A stretch of 64,000 nucleotides of DNA, from positions 1,803,001 to 1,867,000 of the forward strand of contig JAEVHH010000005.1 in the NCBI GenBank assembly GCA_017607445.1. Reading direction: 5' to 3'. Under the pieces are notes generated by a model. That model saw only the letters and a program-made list of their open reading frames with translations, was not told the DNA's origin and ran no database searches. Shown here piece after piece: positions 1 through 12,225 of this stretch. Within the stretch, counting starts at the first letter, position 1. Each line of letters starts with the position of its first letter. The DNA comes from Histoplasma ohiense. Its lineage: Eukaryota > Ascomycota > Eurotiomycetes > Onygenales > Ajellomycetaceae. The position numbers and the translations under genes are program-made.

Positions 1-19
1 ACAGCGTCAGTTTTCAGCC

Positions 20-3000
20 TTAATACTCAGTAGCCGTAAAGCTATAAGAAGACAAAAAGGAAATTGTCCAACTCACGTTGCAATTCTCATCCAAGATGAT
101 GGTACCCCCTTCGCCACCCTCTGTAGTCTCTATGGTACCTCGGATAACCTGTCTTTCTCTCAGCGCTGCTGCCAGGCGCGCCAGCATACCCCTCTATATA
201 ATACGAATATAAATGAGTATTAGGAAAAACCAAAGGAGATAAAATGGGAAGGGGCAAGGCACCGACTACAAGTGCTTTATGGAACTATTATTTCGTCTTT
301 ATTCAAACCACGAGTTCCATTCAGAGAAAGGCACTATGGTCCTGTGCTCGGTCAATAATTGTATCCCACGTACCGTGATGAAAGCTTCGTTCATCCCTCC
401 CTGCCGGTTGATGTCATTTTGACTCATTATCTGATAGCTGTCCTGCATGCGCTTTCGGCTCTTAAGCCCAAGTTCGTGACGACCAGTTTGGTTTCCTCCA
501 ACATGACTTCCAGAAACGATATTAGCGTGCGCATCAGGATCAGCAATATTAATTCCTAGACGGGCATTATGTTGAGCTCGAGTGTCTGGAGAGAATATTT
601 TGATAGTTCGATCGATCCCAGAAACAGCGAGAGTTGGTTCGTACGGATGGCCTATAGAATACCAAATGAGATGTCTGAGATTGCAATGAAACCGTTCTCG
701 GATGGATAAATCTCACCTTGAATCACGTTGACAACGTCGCTATCGCCCTCCAGAATGTTGACCAAATCCGAGGTCTTCCGGTCCCAGATAAAAACATGTC
801 CAGAATCACTGCCACTAACCACATATTCGTCGTCTAATCCGAAATAATTCACGTCTTTGACAGTTTTTATATTGCAATGTCCTCGATAAACATTTAAATG
901 TGTGGAACAGGGAACATGGCTTTCAACTGCATTTCGCCGATTACCACCCCGTCGAACAAATAACCGTCCAGCAGGCCCACCAAATTCATCACTCTCGTCA
1001 GAGTCGCTGGCGCGGCCGCTATTTTCTGAATCTGAGAGATAATCATAAGCGCTATCTGGACCGTCGTCATCCGTCCCAGAGTCTTCTTCGTCAGAATCAC
1101 AATCTGCCAGGCGTTGGTTTAGCGATCCAGCTACTGGTGACTCTGGGTCGTGTGGAGGTTGGTCGCTCATAGGATTATCCGCTGGTCGCTGGCTCCTGCT
1201 CGTCTCTCGATCAGCAGAAGTCATTAGTCTAACTTCTTCGATCTGTTCCTCTTCCTCATCAGGATCAATGTCTTCCTGGATTCTTTCCCTTTGATCATCA
1301 TTTTCATCGTCCTCTTCCACAGTAGCCCGAATACCACCAAAGGCACGGTTAACGAATTCAAAGTTGACACCCTCGCCCACCTCCATGAGTATTCCTCTGC
1401 CTACCTTGAGGCCCCAGAATCGAAAGGAGGTATTGCGATCCAAAGATTGCAAATCTGGTCCGCCTTCACTGCTCTCACCACCCTCTTCTCTTGCGGAAGC
1501 TGCAGCGCTCCCTACAAGGTCTGTTAAAGACAATTTAATGCATTCCGCAAATGCATTAACAGCAGCTAACTGTGAGACAAACAAGACGCGTGATGAATCA
1601 TGCTCAAATCTCGACGCATCGACGTTTTTGATGGCATCATCCCCTGCTAGATTTCGTAGATATGGAATTAATATAGATTCGATGGAATCTTCTTCAGCGT
1701 CTTCGGGTATGGGAAATCTGTCACTATCGTGACGGTGGGCGCGATTCCACTTGAAGCCTCGTAAAAGAGACTGTCGTCCACCCTCGAGCCAGAGGAGGAT
1801 TGCTTTTAGGAAATCGTATCCAAATTGGGCCGAAGGATCTATCATTCCGTTTTCAGTTGGAGCAGGTACGATTTGGTGGAATAATTCCAGCTGCGGGCTG
1901 TCTGAATCCGATGGTGTTTGAAGGCGACCCCCGAGCACTCTTGCTAACGTGCCTGAAGCTTGTACAAAGCGCCGGGAGGCTTCACGATTCCTGCGCAGCG
2001 CTTGCTGGAATAAAACATCATCGTGGGAGGGGTTGAGTGGATACCTCCATGTCCTGATAACCTCGTCCATTTCAGATAGGCATGTTGCAGCATGTCCTAG
2101 AGTGGAAGTAAAGGATGCCGTGAACGGCGTTATTTCGGTCTCAGCAGCCACCCTCACGGATGCATCAACCGAAAATAGTAGCTTCCGGATTTCAACAAAA
2201 GTCTTTGCGATTCTTAAGCTTAACTTTTGGGCCTCGTTGGGAACTGACTCTCGTGCTCTTTCTATCAGCTCTGAAGGAGCGCCAGGGATACCTCCTGGGA
2301 GAGAATCAAGTGGAATATCCTCTGACCGACCATTCCCGTATCTGACTCTAAAAGACATATCCGGGTCTTCTTGGCTACCGCCAGATCTTAACCGTGAGTT
2401 GTATCTGTTGCTACTTGCCCTGGATGCACGGTTAGTGTTTTCTCGCTTCCGCTTTCGGGCCCTAGATTTTTTTGTCTTTCTGGAACGAGAGTTTCCTTGA
2501 ATAGTTGGCTCTTCAGCATTCTTGGCATCTCTAGCATCAGGGCTGCGCATAATATCGAAGCTATATATGTGATCCCCAGACCAACTGACTACTATTTCGT
2601 TAGGGTTGGCATCGCTTATCTTGCATGCTGTGATATGACCGTTATCTCCAGATCTGACTTTTTTCTGAGCGTTGGGCGCAAACCGTCGAACACATCTAGT
2701 TGCCTGACTCATAGCATCATCATCAGTACTCCAGGGACCAGGAGAGAGACTTCCCATCTTGCCTCGTTCAGCAAGAAAGTCACGCCCCAGCATTCGCCTG
2801 TCATGAAGGAAGCAGTGCAAGTGTGCTCCTCCGAGAGCAATGTACTGCGGCTGACTCGAAGAACAGGATATACTGTTTAGGTCGATGTGATATCGTTTGT
2901 ATGATATCAACGGTGGAGGAACATTAGAATCATCATGGTTAAGGCCGGGCCTATAAGCCATAAAACCTTGCCCGCCACGAGGTGAAGGATATGCAGAAGA

Positions 3001-3772
3001 CGGCTGTCTTAAATCCCACTGTCGAACCTCACCATCCTCTGAGCAAGTGAGGAACAGGTACGGCGAGGACTCCGTTACGATTCGTTTCACTCGGTCCGCA
3101 TGGGATCTATATACACGAGCATTCGTGTTCGCGTCTGTCAAGTACCACATTCCGTTAAAAAAATTATTGAACCGACGACTTCTCGCGGAAGTAGCAAATT
3201 CTGATGACACAGACATTCGGCCCGAGTGTTCAATGTCAAAAACACGGACTTCGGAATCTCCTGCACATGAGACAAGTGTCCGGTCATTGGAGTGTGGCAT
3301 AAATTTTACTGAAAATATGTTTGCGGAGTGACCAGTTTGTATTGTAGTGTTGAGGAAGAAGGGTGCGGTGGATGAATCAGGCTGATAGGAGTAGATATTC
3401 AAATGCTGATCGTCAGAGCCAGAGGCCAGAAGTCTCCCCGAAGTAGACCAACTACAAAGACACACAAGGGTCAGGATATATATTTCATCATGGCACATCC
3501 ATGTGTAGGGGCAAGTCATCCGCACATCTATCCACTGGCCCCCAGCCTCTGGAAATGCAAGAAGCGGAAGGTGTCAGGAATGAGGCGGGGAAAAAAAAAA
3601 AAGGTATACAATACCTTAAGGCATTAACGCAACCAGTATGACCGCCCAGTTCATTGACAATATCCATATCTTCAATCCAAGTTTTATCTCCATATATTCC
3701 CGCGATACTGGAGAAAGGCGTATACTCGCCAAGCTCGCGCCTGAGAAGGCGCTTTTCCAAAACCGACTTCAT
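20..3772 (-). CDS. iqw1: Iqw1/DCAF-type WD40 repeat protein
   Basis: Large WD40 protein of about 1,100 residues, probably a substrate adaptor of the CUL4-DDB1 ubiquitin ligase class (human DCAF6/DCAF8 relatives); the role is inferred from the family. Exons read 3615-3772, 717-3451, 374-651 and 77-193. The introns (3452-3614, 652-716, 194-373) all restore one frame, for example joining VNAL to SWSTSG and VIQ to GHPYEP. About five WD repeats lie in the first 330 residues (motifs VRQWDL, VRVFDI). A long acidic, Ser/Arg-rich disordered region of about 450 residues follows, and the C-terminus closes the propeller with VFIWDR and IKIFSPD repeats. This split propeller is typical of the family. The 3' end is unclear: reading through stops at 20-22, while splicing at 42-76 would need a 35 nt intron and stop at 27-29. 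The start ATG is at 3772. Confidence 0.88.
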
Positions 3773-5346
3773 TGTGAAAAATCATACAACAACAGGGTCC
3801 GCAACGAGTTGAGTGAAAGCTTTTTCAATTCCCAAGCATTATCAGTCGAGAAACCCACACGTCTCCCAGGATCGATTCAGCATGGATAGTAAGCTAGGAC
3901 GGCTTAGGGCTTCGGCGCTGGCACAGTTGTGTTTTCGAGGTTGGCTAGAGAAAAACTCATGTACATACAACCACTATAAGCTTCTGGCCAAGTGAGTTGA
4001 TTGTTCTTGATAGTGATGGATTCCTGGAAGCTATCAATCGCGACGGCGTGTGTAGTTGCTGGCGAAGTTGGAGGAGGAACAAACAAACGCCACACAGGTC
4101 ACTAAATGAATAGGTTGAAAGCTGGTGAATCCGATATCATAGCAGCTCCAAGGCTACCCCCGATGCCGATATAAAGGCTGGTGCCCAGGTATGTCCCGAG
4201 GTCGTTATCAGTCCGACCTCCTCTTGTGATTGTTCTGTGGGGGTGAACATGTTGACATATTACTATTCACGTGATTTATACCTGTTGATGACATCATCCC
4301 CACCGTTGAGTCAACTAGTTAGACTCAACAGCACTCTAGTTGATACGAATAGCTATATCGGAGCAAAAGTTCAATGGGAATTATAGCCAATGAGACTTAA
4401 CGAGCACTTCATGCAGCCTAACTGTCCTAGCGTTGGGAATTGAAGTTGGGTACAGTTATTTAATACTAGTATTTGATTGATGCTCCTTGAAGTACTAGTA
4501 GCTGTATTGCAATTGATTCCGGTCACCTACCTACAAGTTATCTATTAGTTCATACGGGAGCATGCCTCCCGCCCTTACTCTCTCTCTCTCCTCCTCCTCC
4601 TCTTGCTCTCAAATTGTAAAGACGTTTGGTCCAATATATCGGTCTCAATGGGGTCCACAGGTATGGCTCTACTACGGTAGATGGTACACCTTGGTCCATG
4701 TTTGTACCCTCTTTTTTCCTTTCAAGACATAAAGAAACCACAGCGGTAGCCAAATGTCGGTTGAGCGATGGAGGGAAATGACATTTCGCTTACCCAGTGT
4801 CCGATTCCTAACGTTAAACACGTTTGACACTTGAACGTTGTCATGCCGCTGCGTTGCAGCATGCCAGAAACATGTCAAGGACCGCGCTAAAAATCGGCTG
4901 GACCGTGTAGATCTCCCGCCCCCAAAAAACCCCACTCCTAGTATGTAACGAAGAGCTCCCAAAAGGTCCCGCTTGCCTCCCTCAAATTTAATGATAAGCG
5001 GTACAAGCTTGGGTAGTGGGGATGGCATATGTCATTCCATGTTGAAAGGTATTCAATAAAAATCAAATTCAATTAAATCAACTCTGTATAAGCCAATCAT
5101 CAAAGCATGAGACCTTCTCATCATGTTCGTATTCATTATCCATTATTGCAAGAAGAAGAAGAAGAAGAAGAAGAAGAAGAAGAAGAAGAGAGAAAGAAAG
5201 AAAAAGAGAAAAAAAATTACCTTAGAAATATCCATATTATAGTCATGCCTACCATTTCATTCAGTGGCTCCTGAAGACCGAAGAAAGCCTAGTCCCCTCC
5301 GATTCATCATGAAACGAAACGCCCAAGCCAGGGGGTATCGTTCAGC
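3773..5346. other. Intergenic region, no supported gene
   Basis: It contains the upstream region of the WD40 gene and the 3' flank of the next minus-strand gene. I see a CT-rich tract near 4575-4605, a CACGTG E-box at 4268-4273 and an AAG microsatellite. Short minus-strand stretches at 3904-4095 and 4134-4250 look weakly coding but have no start or splice model I can defend. Confidence 0.6.
5150..5190. repeat. AAG trinucleotide microsatellite
   Basis: About 13 uninterrupted AAG/AGA units, followed by a decaying GAAA-rich tail to about 5217. It lies just beyond the 3' end of the minus-strand gene that stops at 5347. Confidence 0.95.
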
Positions 5347-7431
5347 TTACCCAACAGCCCAAACCGGCCGTCTCTCTTCCCTCTCACCACCAACAAAAGC
5401 AGCGGTGCCACCGGAACCCAGCCGATCAACTGCCTCCCGAACCCACAACCTCTCCAACTCCCCAACATCCGCCTCAACCGCACTCATAACCTCCAACTCC
5501 TCAATCATCGACGCTAACAGCATTTTATGACCCTTCACAACGCGAACCAACGCAGACGATGGGGGATATCCATCCCCAGATTGACCATCCGTATCTAAAT
5601 CGACACTTGTTTCTTCGCCGTCTGCCATTCGCACATCCACATCAAGGCAGTCTAGCTCTCTGGCGCAGAGTTCCAGTTTCATGGCCAGCGCAGTGACTTC
5701 CTCCTTCCACTTGAAGCTAAGGGGGTCTATGAATTCGTACTTGTGGCTGCTTGCGTCCTGCTCATTATCACCGTTCCGGTCCACGTCGTAATTACAATCG
5801 TCGTCGTCGTCGCCGCTGCCGCTGCGTTTGCTAACGGTAACGGCTGATTCTTGGGGCCGGGGCCAATTACGGCTTCCGGCCCTGCCCTGTCTCACCCTTG
5901 CCACGTGTTCGAACCATTTCCCAAAGGTGCGGACGCACGAAATATATCTGCCCCCGCGCATATCTGTAAGCGTTGCGACATCCTGTATCACACGGGACAA
6001 TACCTGTATTTGCTCCGAGAAGTCGTAAGCACCGTTGTGATCATTCGTGTCGCTTTTGTTCGTGTTTGGTTTGTTATCTGCCGCTAATTTGCTAAGAGCT
6101 TGGTTGTTGATATAACGCTGCGCTGCTTGCTCTTGAGCGAGAAGTGTATGGTACTTGGCCACGACTGTTTTGTACTGTTTACCCAGTTGCTCTTCAACAT
6201 TGTATTCCCAGTCTCGTTTAGCTCGTATAGAGTCGGTATGAAGGAGATGGAGTTGGAGGAGTTCTATTTGCAGGGCTGCTACGTGCGGATGGGTCTGTGA
6301 GGACGGCTCTATTCCAGCTCGTGCCCCCACAGTTGTGACTGTAGGGGATGTCGAGGCAGGAGGAATAGGCGGCTTAGTTTTCGGTCCCTTTTTGGGACTG
6401 TAATGTTGCTGGAACGTAGAGAACTGAGGCTTGCTCGCCTTTAATGACGGAGTCAAGCTTATGTTGCCCTCGCCTTGTTTCGCACCTGTATGACCCTTCG
6501 TCGAACCTACAACCTGGCTCTGGTGCCGCGAATGGTTCGCAGTTGTGGTAACTCTCGTCGACGCAATGGGTTGCCTTAACGATGCGGACCTCTCCAATCG
6601 AGTTACGCTTGCAGTTTGAGGTTTCCTAGCCTCCGGTATGGGTGTGTTCCCTGATCCAAGCCGTTCAGGCCTCTCCAAGCGCTGTGTGGATTTATTCTGT
6701 GTTCTCGATCCCTGTGAGGTTATCGCGCTTGACGAGCCAGGCCTCTCAACCTTTGCTGCCATATGCACACTCTGCGGTCTCGATAATTGCGAGCTGGTGG
6801 TGCTGGAGGACCCAGCTCTCTCCATGCGAGTGCGGGAGGTAGGTCCATCTACACAATTCAATGTGTCCGATTTAGGCGTATTCGCCGACCCCGGTCGCTC
6901 CAATCGGCTCACGCCTACAGCCTGGGTTCGCGTAGGACTTGCCACCGGTCTGGATAGCTTTGACGGCGATAGCGGAGGAAGTGGCTGTGGAAGGTCTGGG
7001 ACGGGAGCCGAGGTTTCAGCAGGTGGGGCTGACACAGGTGACTGGAGCGCTGGAGCCTGGGCTTCTTGAATGCGTGGCCGTATCAATAATGTATTATCCT
7101 CCATCTGTAGCTGTGATCTACCCGAAGGAACCATTCCTCCACCACCCCTCTGCCAGGTGCTCCGCTGTGGCAAGAAACTGCGACGACGGGATGGGATGGC
7201 GCGATCATCGACATTGCCACCATTGCCTCCAGAGTTTGTTGGTGCTGCGGTAGTGGCTGGCTGTGGAAGGCCCGAGATTGACATCGGCTGGTTATGCGAA
7301 GGCAGATTTGAGTTCCGGGATGGTGCGGATGTCAACCCGGCTGTAGACGTTGTGGTAGTGGTCGATATGGTGTTTGAGCGGGGTTTGATTGACCGGGGAC
7401 TTTCGACTTCGGGGATCTGTGCTATGCGCAT
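5347..7431 (-). CDS. Ser/Thr-rich protein with C-terminal helical region, unknown function
   Basis: Single-exon reading frame of 694 residues; I do not recognise a named family. Residues 1-360 are low complexity and rich in Ser, Thr, Pro, Arg and Gln. They contain a repeated short motif of the type RLERPGS/VERPGSS about every 25-40 residues (at least six copies between about 175 and 285), which looks like an imperfect tandem repeat. Residues 385-460 are predicted helical (ALQIELLQLHLLHTDSIRAK and onward). Further helical blocks at about 485-530 and 575-680 suggest coiled coil. The long basic disordered N-terminus plus coiled-coil C-terminus resembles microtubule- or scaffold-associated proteins such as HAUS8-like augmin subunits, but this is only architectural resemblance. 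The ATG at 7431 is the first in frame after a stop; a short upstream exon cannot be excluded. Confidence 0.75.
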   Translation of the reverse strand: MRIAQIPEVESPRSIKPRSNTISTTTTTSTAGLTSAPSRNSNLPSHNQPMSISGLPQPATTAAPTNSGGNGGNVDDRAIPSRRRSFLPQRSTWQRGGGGMVPSGRSQLQMEDNTLLIRPRIQEAQAPALQSPVSAPPAETSAPVPDLPQPLPPLSPSKLSRPVASPTRTQAVGVSRLERPGSANTPKSDTLNCVDGPTSRTRMERAGSSSTTSSQLSRPQSVHMAAKVERPGSSSAITSQGSRTQNKSTQRLERPERLGSGNTPIPEARKPQTASVTRLERSASLRQPIASTRVTTTANHSRHQSQVVGSTKGHTGAKQGEGNISLTPSLKASKPQFSTFQQHYSPKKGPKTKPPIPPASTSPTVTTVGARAGIEPSSQTHPHVAALQIELLQLHLLHTDSIRAKRDWEYNVEEQLGKQYKTVVAKYHTLLAQEQAAQRYINNQALSKLAADNKPNTNKSDTNDHNGAYDFSEQIQVLSRVIQDVATLTDMRGGRYISCVRTFGKWFEHVARVRQGRAGSRNWPRPQESAVTVSKRSGSGDDDDDCNYDVDRNGDNEQDASSHKYEFIDPLSFKWKEEVTALAMKLELCARELDCLDVDVRMADGEETSVDLDTDGQSGDGYPPSSALVRVVKGHKMLLASMIEELEVMSAVEADVGELERLWVREAVDRLGSGGTAAFVGGEREERRPVWAVG

Positions 7432-8322
7432 ACGTAGGTTAGAGGGCGGGATGTCTTGTTTCGTCGTTTACCTTCTCCATGGCTCAATTGCCTTCGTCTT
7501 GCAAGGGTGGGTAAAGTTTGTGTAGCATACCGTAACTTCGCGGTCGAGATCAGGAGGTTTCCGTTGCTGGGCGATGCGAGGCTCGCGGAGGGAAAGCCTT
7601 CGCGTAGGTATCGGCATTGTTTCAAGCCAATGTTTTGTCGGCGGTCAGCAGAATATCATAGGAGAGCCCTACGTTGGATCCCCAAGCAGGATCTTTGACT
7701 TTGTCAAGGTAGATAAGATGGTCTAGGCTTGGCATATTTAAGTCGCTCAGCTGCTAGCCAAAAGTTTATAAGTTATGCCAAGGGCTTTCTGATCACAGAC
7801 AACATAGAACGAAAAACATTTCGGGTATACACTGGACAATTGGACTCCCTATTATTTTTTGTACCCAATCCTTATCCAAATTCGACTCTGAGTGAACTAG
7901 TATAGAAACAATTGTATTGGCCAAACAGACTCAAAGATGTGGCCCGACAATTCATTAGTGTTAGGAGTTTCTGAGTACGAGTCCAGAAGTAAATACGGCG
8001 GTTGCCACTCTAATACTCTGCCCTCTTAGGCTTGGGGGAATCGCTAGCAGTGTTAAAGCCCAGGCACAGCAAAAACGAAAGAAACGATTTGTTGAAGCAT
8101 ACAGAGGTGAAAAAAAGATTCCGAGGAAAAAAAAAAAAATAGAATGTCAGCAGAGCTGGTGGGAATAAGAACATCTGCATAGCATGCCCTGCCATCAGCT
8201 GGGTATCAGTCGAAAGAGTCCTATAAAATAAAAACAATTTTCTGTTGTCTTTTCCTGCCCAAGCAATCTCCCTCGTCATCCTATAACGCATAGAGCTGAG
8301 ACGAAAGTACACATCAGAAGGG

Positions 8323-8374
<52 letters not shown>

Positions 8375-8400
8375 AAAAATTTCCCCGTTAACTCAGTCGT
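7432..8400. other. Intergenic region with long poly-A tract
   Basis: Promoter side of the Ser/Thr-rich gene and 3' flank of the 6-phosphogluconolactonase gene. No reading frame here looks coding. The apparent 120-codon minus-strand frame at 8010-8372 is an artefact of the poly-A/poly-T tract. Confidence 0.7.
8323..8367. repeat. Poly-A homopolymer of 45 nt
   Basis: Forty-five consecutive A on the plus strand, about 33 bases beyond the stop codon of the minus-strand gene at 8401. The length may be imprecise because long homopolymers are hard to sequence. Confidence 0.9.
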
Positions 8401-9198
8401 TCAAAGATTGCCCTTTGAAGGAAACGCCACTCCCTCCGTAGCCTGAGTATCCGTAAACCAGCTCACTTTCTCCGCACCAGCGGCATTCACCAAAGCGCAT
8501 GGCAGACTCCTCCCGTCCTCTGTATCAAAGATCCGCCTCATGATGTCCTTCTTCCCTCCACCCGTCGCCACAAAAGCAATTCTCAGCCCATGTATAACAA
8601 CTGGCAGCGTGAGCGTAATGCGCTTTGGTGGGGGCTTGGGCGAATCCGAAATTGGCGCGACCCAGGCGTCTGATTCGCGGAGGAGTTCATGGCCAGGGAA
8701 CAGGCTGCAGGTATGTCCATCTGGGCCACAGCCGAGCAGAAGGAGGTCGAAGACGGGCAACTTCACGCTGTCCTTGGCAGCGAAGGAGTGCATCAGTTCT
8801 TCTTGATACTGGTCTGCTACTTCCTGCGGATCATCGTCAGAGATATGTGTAATATCGATTGGGTGGACTATAGGCGTTCCGAGCTCTGGGGGGATCTTAT
8901 CGAGTAGTTCAGTCTTTACGAGGCGATAATTGCTGTCTTCGTGATCTAGTGGTACGACTCGTTCATCGGCAAAGAAGATCTCCCATGAGGAAAACCGGGG
9001 GCTGTCTTCTTCGCTGCCGTTGTTGGGGGCGAGGAGCGCCCTGGCAAGGACAGCTGGCAGCGAGCCGCCAGAGACGGCGACGCGGAAAACGTCATGTCTG
9101 GCAATGGCTGTGTTCTGGGACTTCAGGACATATTTCCGAAGCTGTGTTGCAAGAGCGTCGGTGTCAGGGAATACGTAGAGGTTTGGAGAACCCCCCAT
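8401..9198 (-). CDS. 6-phosphogluconolactonase
   Basis: Cytosolic enzyme of the oxidative pentose phosphate pathway that hydrolyses 6-phosphogluconolactone to 6-phosphogluconate. Single exon, 265 residues, the usual length for eukaryotic and fungal members (yeast SOL family). Diagnostic motifs in order: VAVSGGSLPAVLA near residue 42 (phosphate-binding loop of the NagB/RpiA-like fold), FFADERVVPLDHEDSNYRL near 75, LLLGCGPDGHTCSLFPGH near 155, ITLTLPVV near 195, and VATGGGKKDIM near 210. All expected conserved residues, including the GPDGH segment, are present, so it should be active. The ATG at 9198 directly precedes the conserved N-terminal LYVFPD segment. Confidence 0.96.
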   Translation of the reverse strand: MGGSPNLYVFPDTDALATQLRKYVLKSQNTAIARHDVFRVAVSGGSLPAVLARALLAPNNGSEEDSPRFSSWEIFFADERVVPLDHEDSNYRLVKTELLDKIPPELGTPIVHPIDITHISDDDPQEVADQYQEELMHSFAAKDSVKLPVFDLLLLGCGPDGHTCSLFPGHELLRESDAWVAPISDSPKPPPKRITLTLPVVIHGLRIAFVATGGGKKDIMRRIFDTEDGRSLPCALVNAAGAEKVSWFTDTQATEGVAFPSKGNL

Positions 9199-11397
9199 GG
9201 CTGAACTGGCTGAATTGGAGTTGAGTCGTGGCGGGGTAGATGAAGCAAGCAGTGGGGTATAGATATAAGACGGCGAGCAAACCTGGAACGATGCTGTGTG
9301 AAGCGAGACAGTCTGACAGGGTCGTGTTGAGCAACGGTGTATCGCCAGGTTAATTGGAAGAGGGTGGCCTGAGGACGGTGCCCATGTTTTTGGCAGAATG
9401 CAGCGTAGGTTGCAAGTTCGGACAAATATCCAACGACAAGGGAGAGTGCTAAATGCGCTTGCTGGAAAACTTGTTCATCCGTTGACGTAGTGTGGCTAAC
9501 TAATTACTACCTAGGTAACTAGTTAGTTAGTAACTAATGACTACTCGGCATTACATAAATAGAGAAGTCTTGACACCAACGAAGTTTATATGCCATTATT
9601 CTTTACAGATTCTAAGCTGAACGCCATTCAGTGACATTCCTGCTCAACATATTGCAGGCATATCTAACTAAGTAGCTAGTTAACTATAACCTGCTTACCT
9701 GCGTACATGTTGCTTCTGGCTTTCAAGCACCCCATGCATACAATTCTCTCTTAATCCCAATACTACTAGTAAACCTAGCTCGCTGGTAGGTAACATCAAA
9801 CGGAGATTGAACAATGCAAGATGCCCTCAGGGGCATAGAACAAAATGAAAAAAATAAACAACGCCCCCTGGTAAGCAAAGGAATGGTAAGGGGGGTAAAG
9901 TAAGTTATTAAGTTGTCGCACAAAGCTACAGGATCTCGCCTGCCAGGTTAGTTATAGAGTAACATGGGGTAAAAAGGGGTGTATACATGTATCGAGTAGT
10001 GATATCTCGTTCATGCAGTCTGCGCTTTGATATACGCCGTCTATATACGCAGAACGGATCGTGTGCATCCTGTCTGCCTCGCCTGTGCAGCGGATGCATC
10101 GTTTAGAATCCCCGCCTGCCGATCTTCCGTCGTGCATGCAAGTCCGTCCTTCCCGTCAGGATGAGGCGGGTAGTTCTGCAAGGAAGCAAAAGGGGAAAGA
10201 CAAAGGAGATGAAAGATACTACATATGCTATCCCACATTCGCGCTCCCTGGTTGCCGAACCCTACCGCAATTGTTTTTGAGCCAAGATAAGCGATGGAAT
10301 GTTTCTACACACTTGTTGATATGTATACAATGAAATACCTAACGTTTATGCCCCTCGAGATAGACAAAGAGTTAGCAAAAGCAAAAGTACAGTACACCGC
10401 CCCTGTCCTCATAGACTCATGCAGGTCGCCTTGACGTCTTGCACGTTAAGACGCAAGAATTTCGAATTACCCTTTCTCATGCATGGTTACAAGGAGATAT
10501 ATGCATGTATACATGTATACATGAGTCTAATCCACCTTACTCCTCAGCCATTGCATTCGATACATGGTGAAATTAATTACTTTAATATTAATTAAAAATA
10601 GATGGGTAACTGGATTGAATGGCGCATATTCATTGTCATGTTCATTACTATTATTCATCTGCAGCACATCATCTTGTCTTTTCTACTTTTCAAACTATGA
10701 ATCCACACCCTTCATGTGAGAGTGAGAGTGGAGTGCTTTGGCTCTTGGTGTAAATCAGATATTCGAAATACTGCAGGAGTTGACTTCTTGAATTTAAGTT
10801 GAGCGCCCTCAGGTTCATCCGTAGTTACCGAATTTCCACATCCGTATTTTTTCCTGGGCTCTGCGGACAAGGTACCCAGCAGGAACTCTGATACTGTAGA
10901 CGAAAAGCAGCCCAGCATATCTCTGTATGATCTTTGGATGTACTGTAATGGTCACTCCGGGGGCACGGCCAAAGGGCGAGATGAATCAATCCCTCCGAGT
11001 CAGAAGGGGGATTGTTTTGGCGGGAGGAGCTTGACATGGGACAGGTGGGGCGGCGTTTCAAACTCTCCTCCTTTTTTGTGGTTATGTTATCTTACTCTTT
11101 GTTGGGCTCTCTATTGATGTTTTTGTTTCGTTCTTTCGGTGCTTCTTGTCTCTCTCATACTTTATCACCGGCATTTTATCTACTTTTTATCATTTTTATA
11201 TGTCTATATTCATTCAACTCGAAACCGCATAGTTGGGGCGTGGCTGAGAGACACAAAAACCCCAAGATCCGCGGATCCGAGTTACCTGGAGAAAAGGAAG
11301 GCTGCGGAAACAACGAGGGAGGCGACGCACGTATTTCTAAATGAATAACTACACCAGATCACAGTTGAGTCATCTCTCTTCCCATCTATCAGTCACT

Positions 11398-11516
11398 CGC
11401 ACGCACGCACGCACGGATTACCTACTCACTCGGTGAGATGTGGGGGAGTAAATCTTTGTTTTTTTAATTTATTTTTACACAAGAAACACCGCCATCACAC
11501 ACACACACACACACAC
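11398..11516. repeat. ACGC and CA microsatellites
   Basis: A CGCA run at 11398-11415 and ten CA units at 11497-11516, followed by more interrupted ACGCA/CACGC sequence to about 11537. Alternating purine-pyrimidine of this kind can adopt Z-DNA; that is general knowledge, not shown here. Confidence 0.85.
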
Positions 11517-11726
11517 GCATGCACACACGCAGCACGCGGGATTGTTTCATGTACGATGTTGTCATCCTGCATGGCCATGGTTCCTTCTTCTTTTTTTACC
11601 CACCAACCTTCAAGACACGCATGCATACAGGAATCACATCGTAGTATTCTTAGTCGAAGGAAATCCGGTTGCCCTGTGTTCCGAACGGAGCCAAGTAGAG
11701 TGGCTGGTGGGACCATGAATTACACA

Positions 11727-12225
11727 TTTGGTTTGGTTTGGTTTGGTCCCAGTCCATTTCTTGGCGTGATTTCCAGTGGGACCAGAATCAGAATGGGAGT
11801 TGTAAAGTGACTAGAATTATTAAAACATGAGTGAAATAGGACTAATAAATCTTGATATTTCATGTAAAGTGACTGAACTATCAAAAATAAGAACATGACC
11901 TGGGACTGACTATGATTTTGACTGAAATTTGGTCCCATTCTGATGATTATATAATACATATCTAGATATCAATCTGATGATATGATTGGTGGAGATATTA
12001 CCTCTATCTATTGCAGTCAATCTATCTATCACTGCCAATCTATATAGAATAAATCATGGTTCCATTTGAACCAAATGGAACTAGAACTATTAATTTATAA
12101 AATAAAACATGATCTGAGACTAGAATTATAATATAAATCATGTAAAGTAACTGATTTGATAAACACTATATGGGACCAGGACTAAGATATTTGAGAATGG
12201 GACTGAGGAAAAATTTGGTCACACA
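11727..12225. repeat. Degenerate dispersed or tandem repeat block
   Basis: The block starts with four TTTGG units (11727-11746) and carries diverged copies of the same words. TGTAAAGTGACT occurs at 11801 and 11863, with TGTAAAGTAACT at 12141. ACATGACCTGGGACT at about 11892 matches ACATGATCTGAGACT at about 12106, differing by C-to-T and G-to-A. TGGTCCCA at 11745 and 11929 recurs in reverse orientation near 12171. It looks like an old repetitive element rather than unique DNA. Confidence 0.5.

Noticed and set aside
8010..8372. 120-codon minus-strand frame rich in Phe
   Set aside because: It is produced by translation of the 45-base homopolymer.
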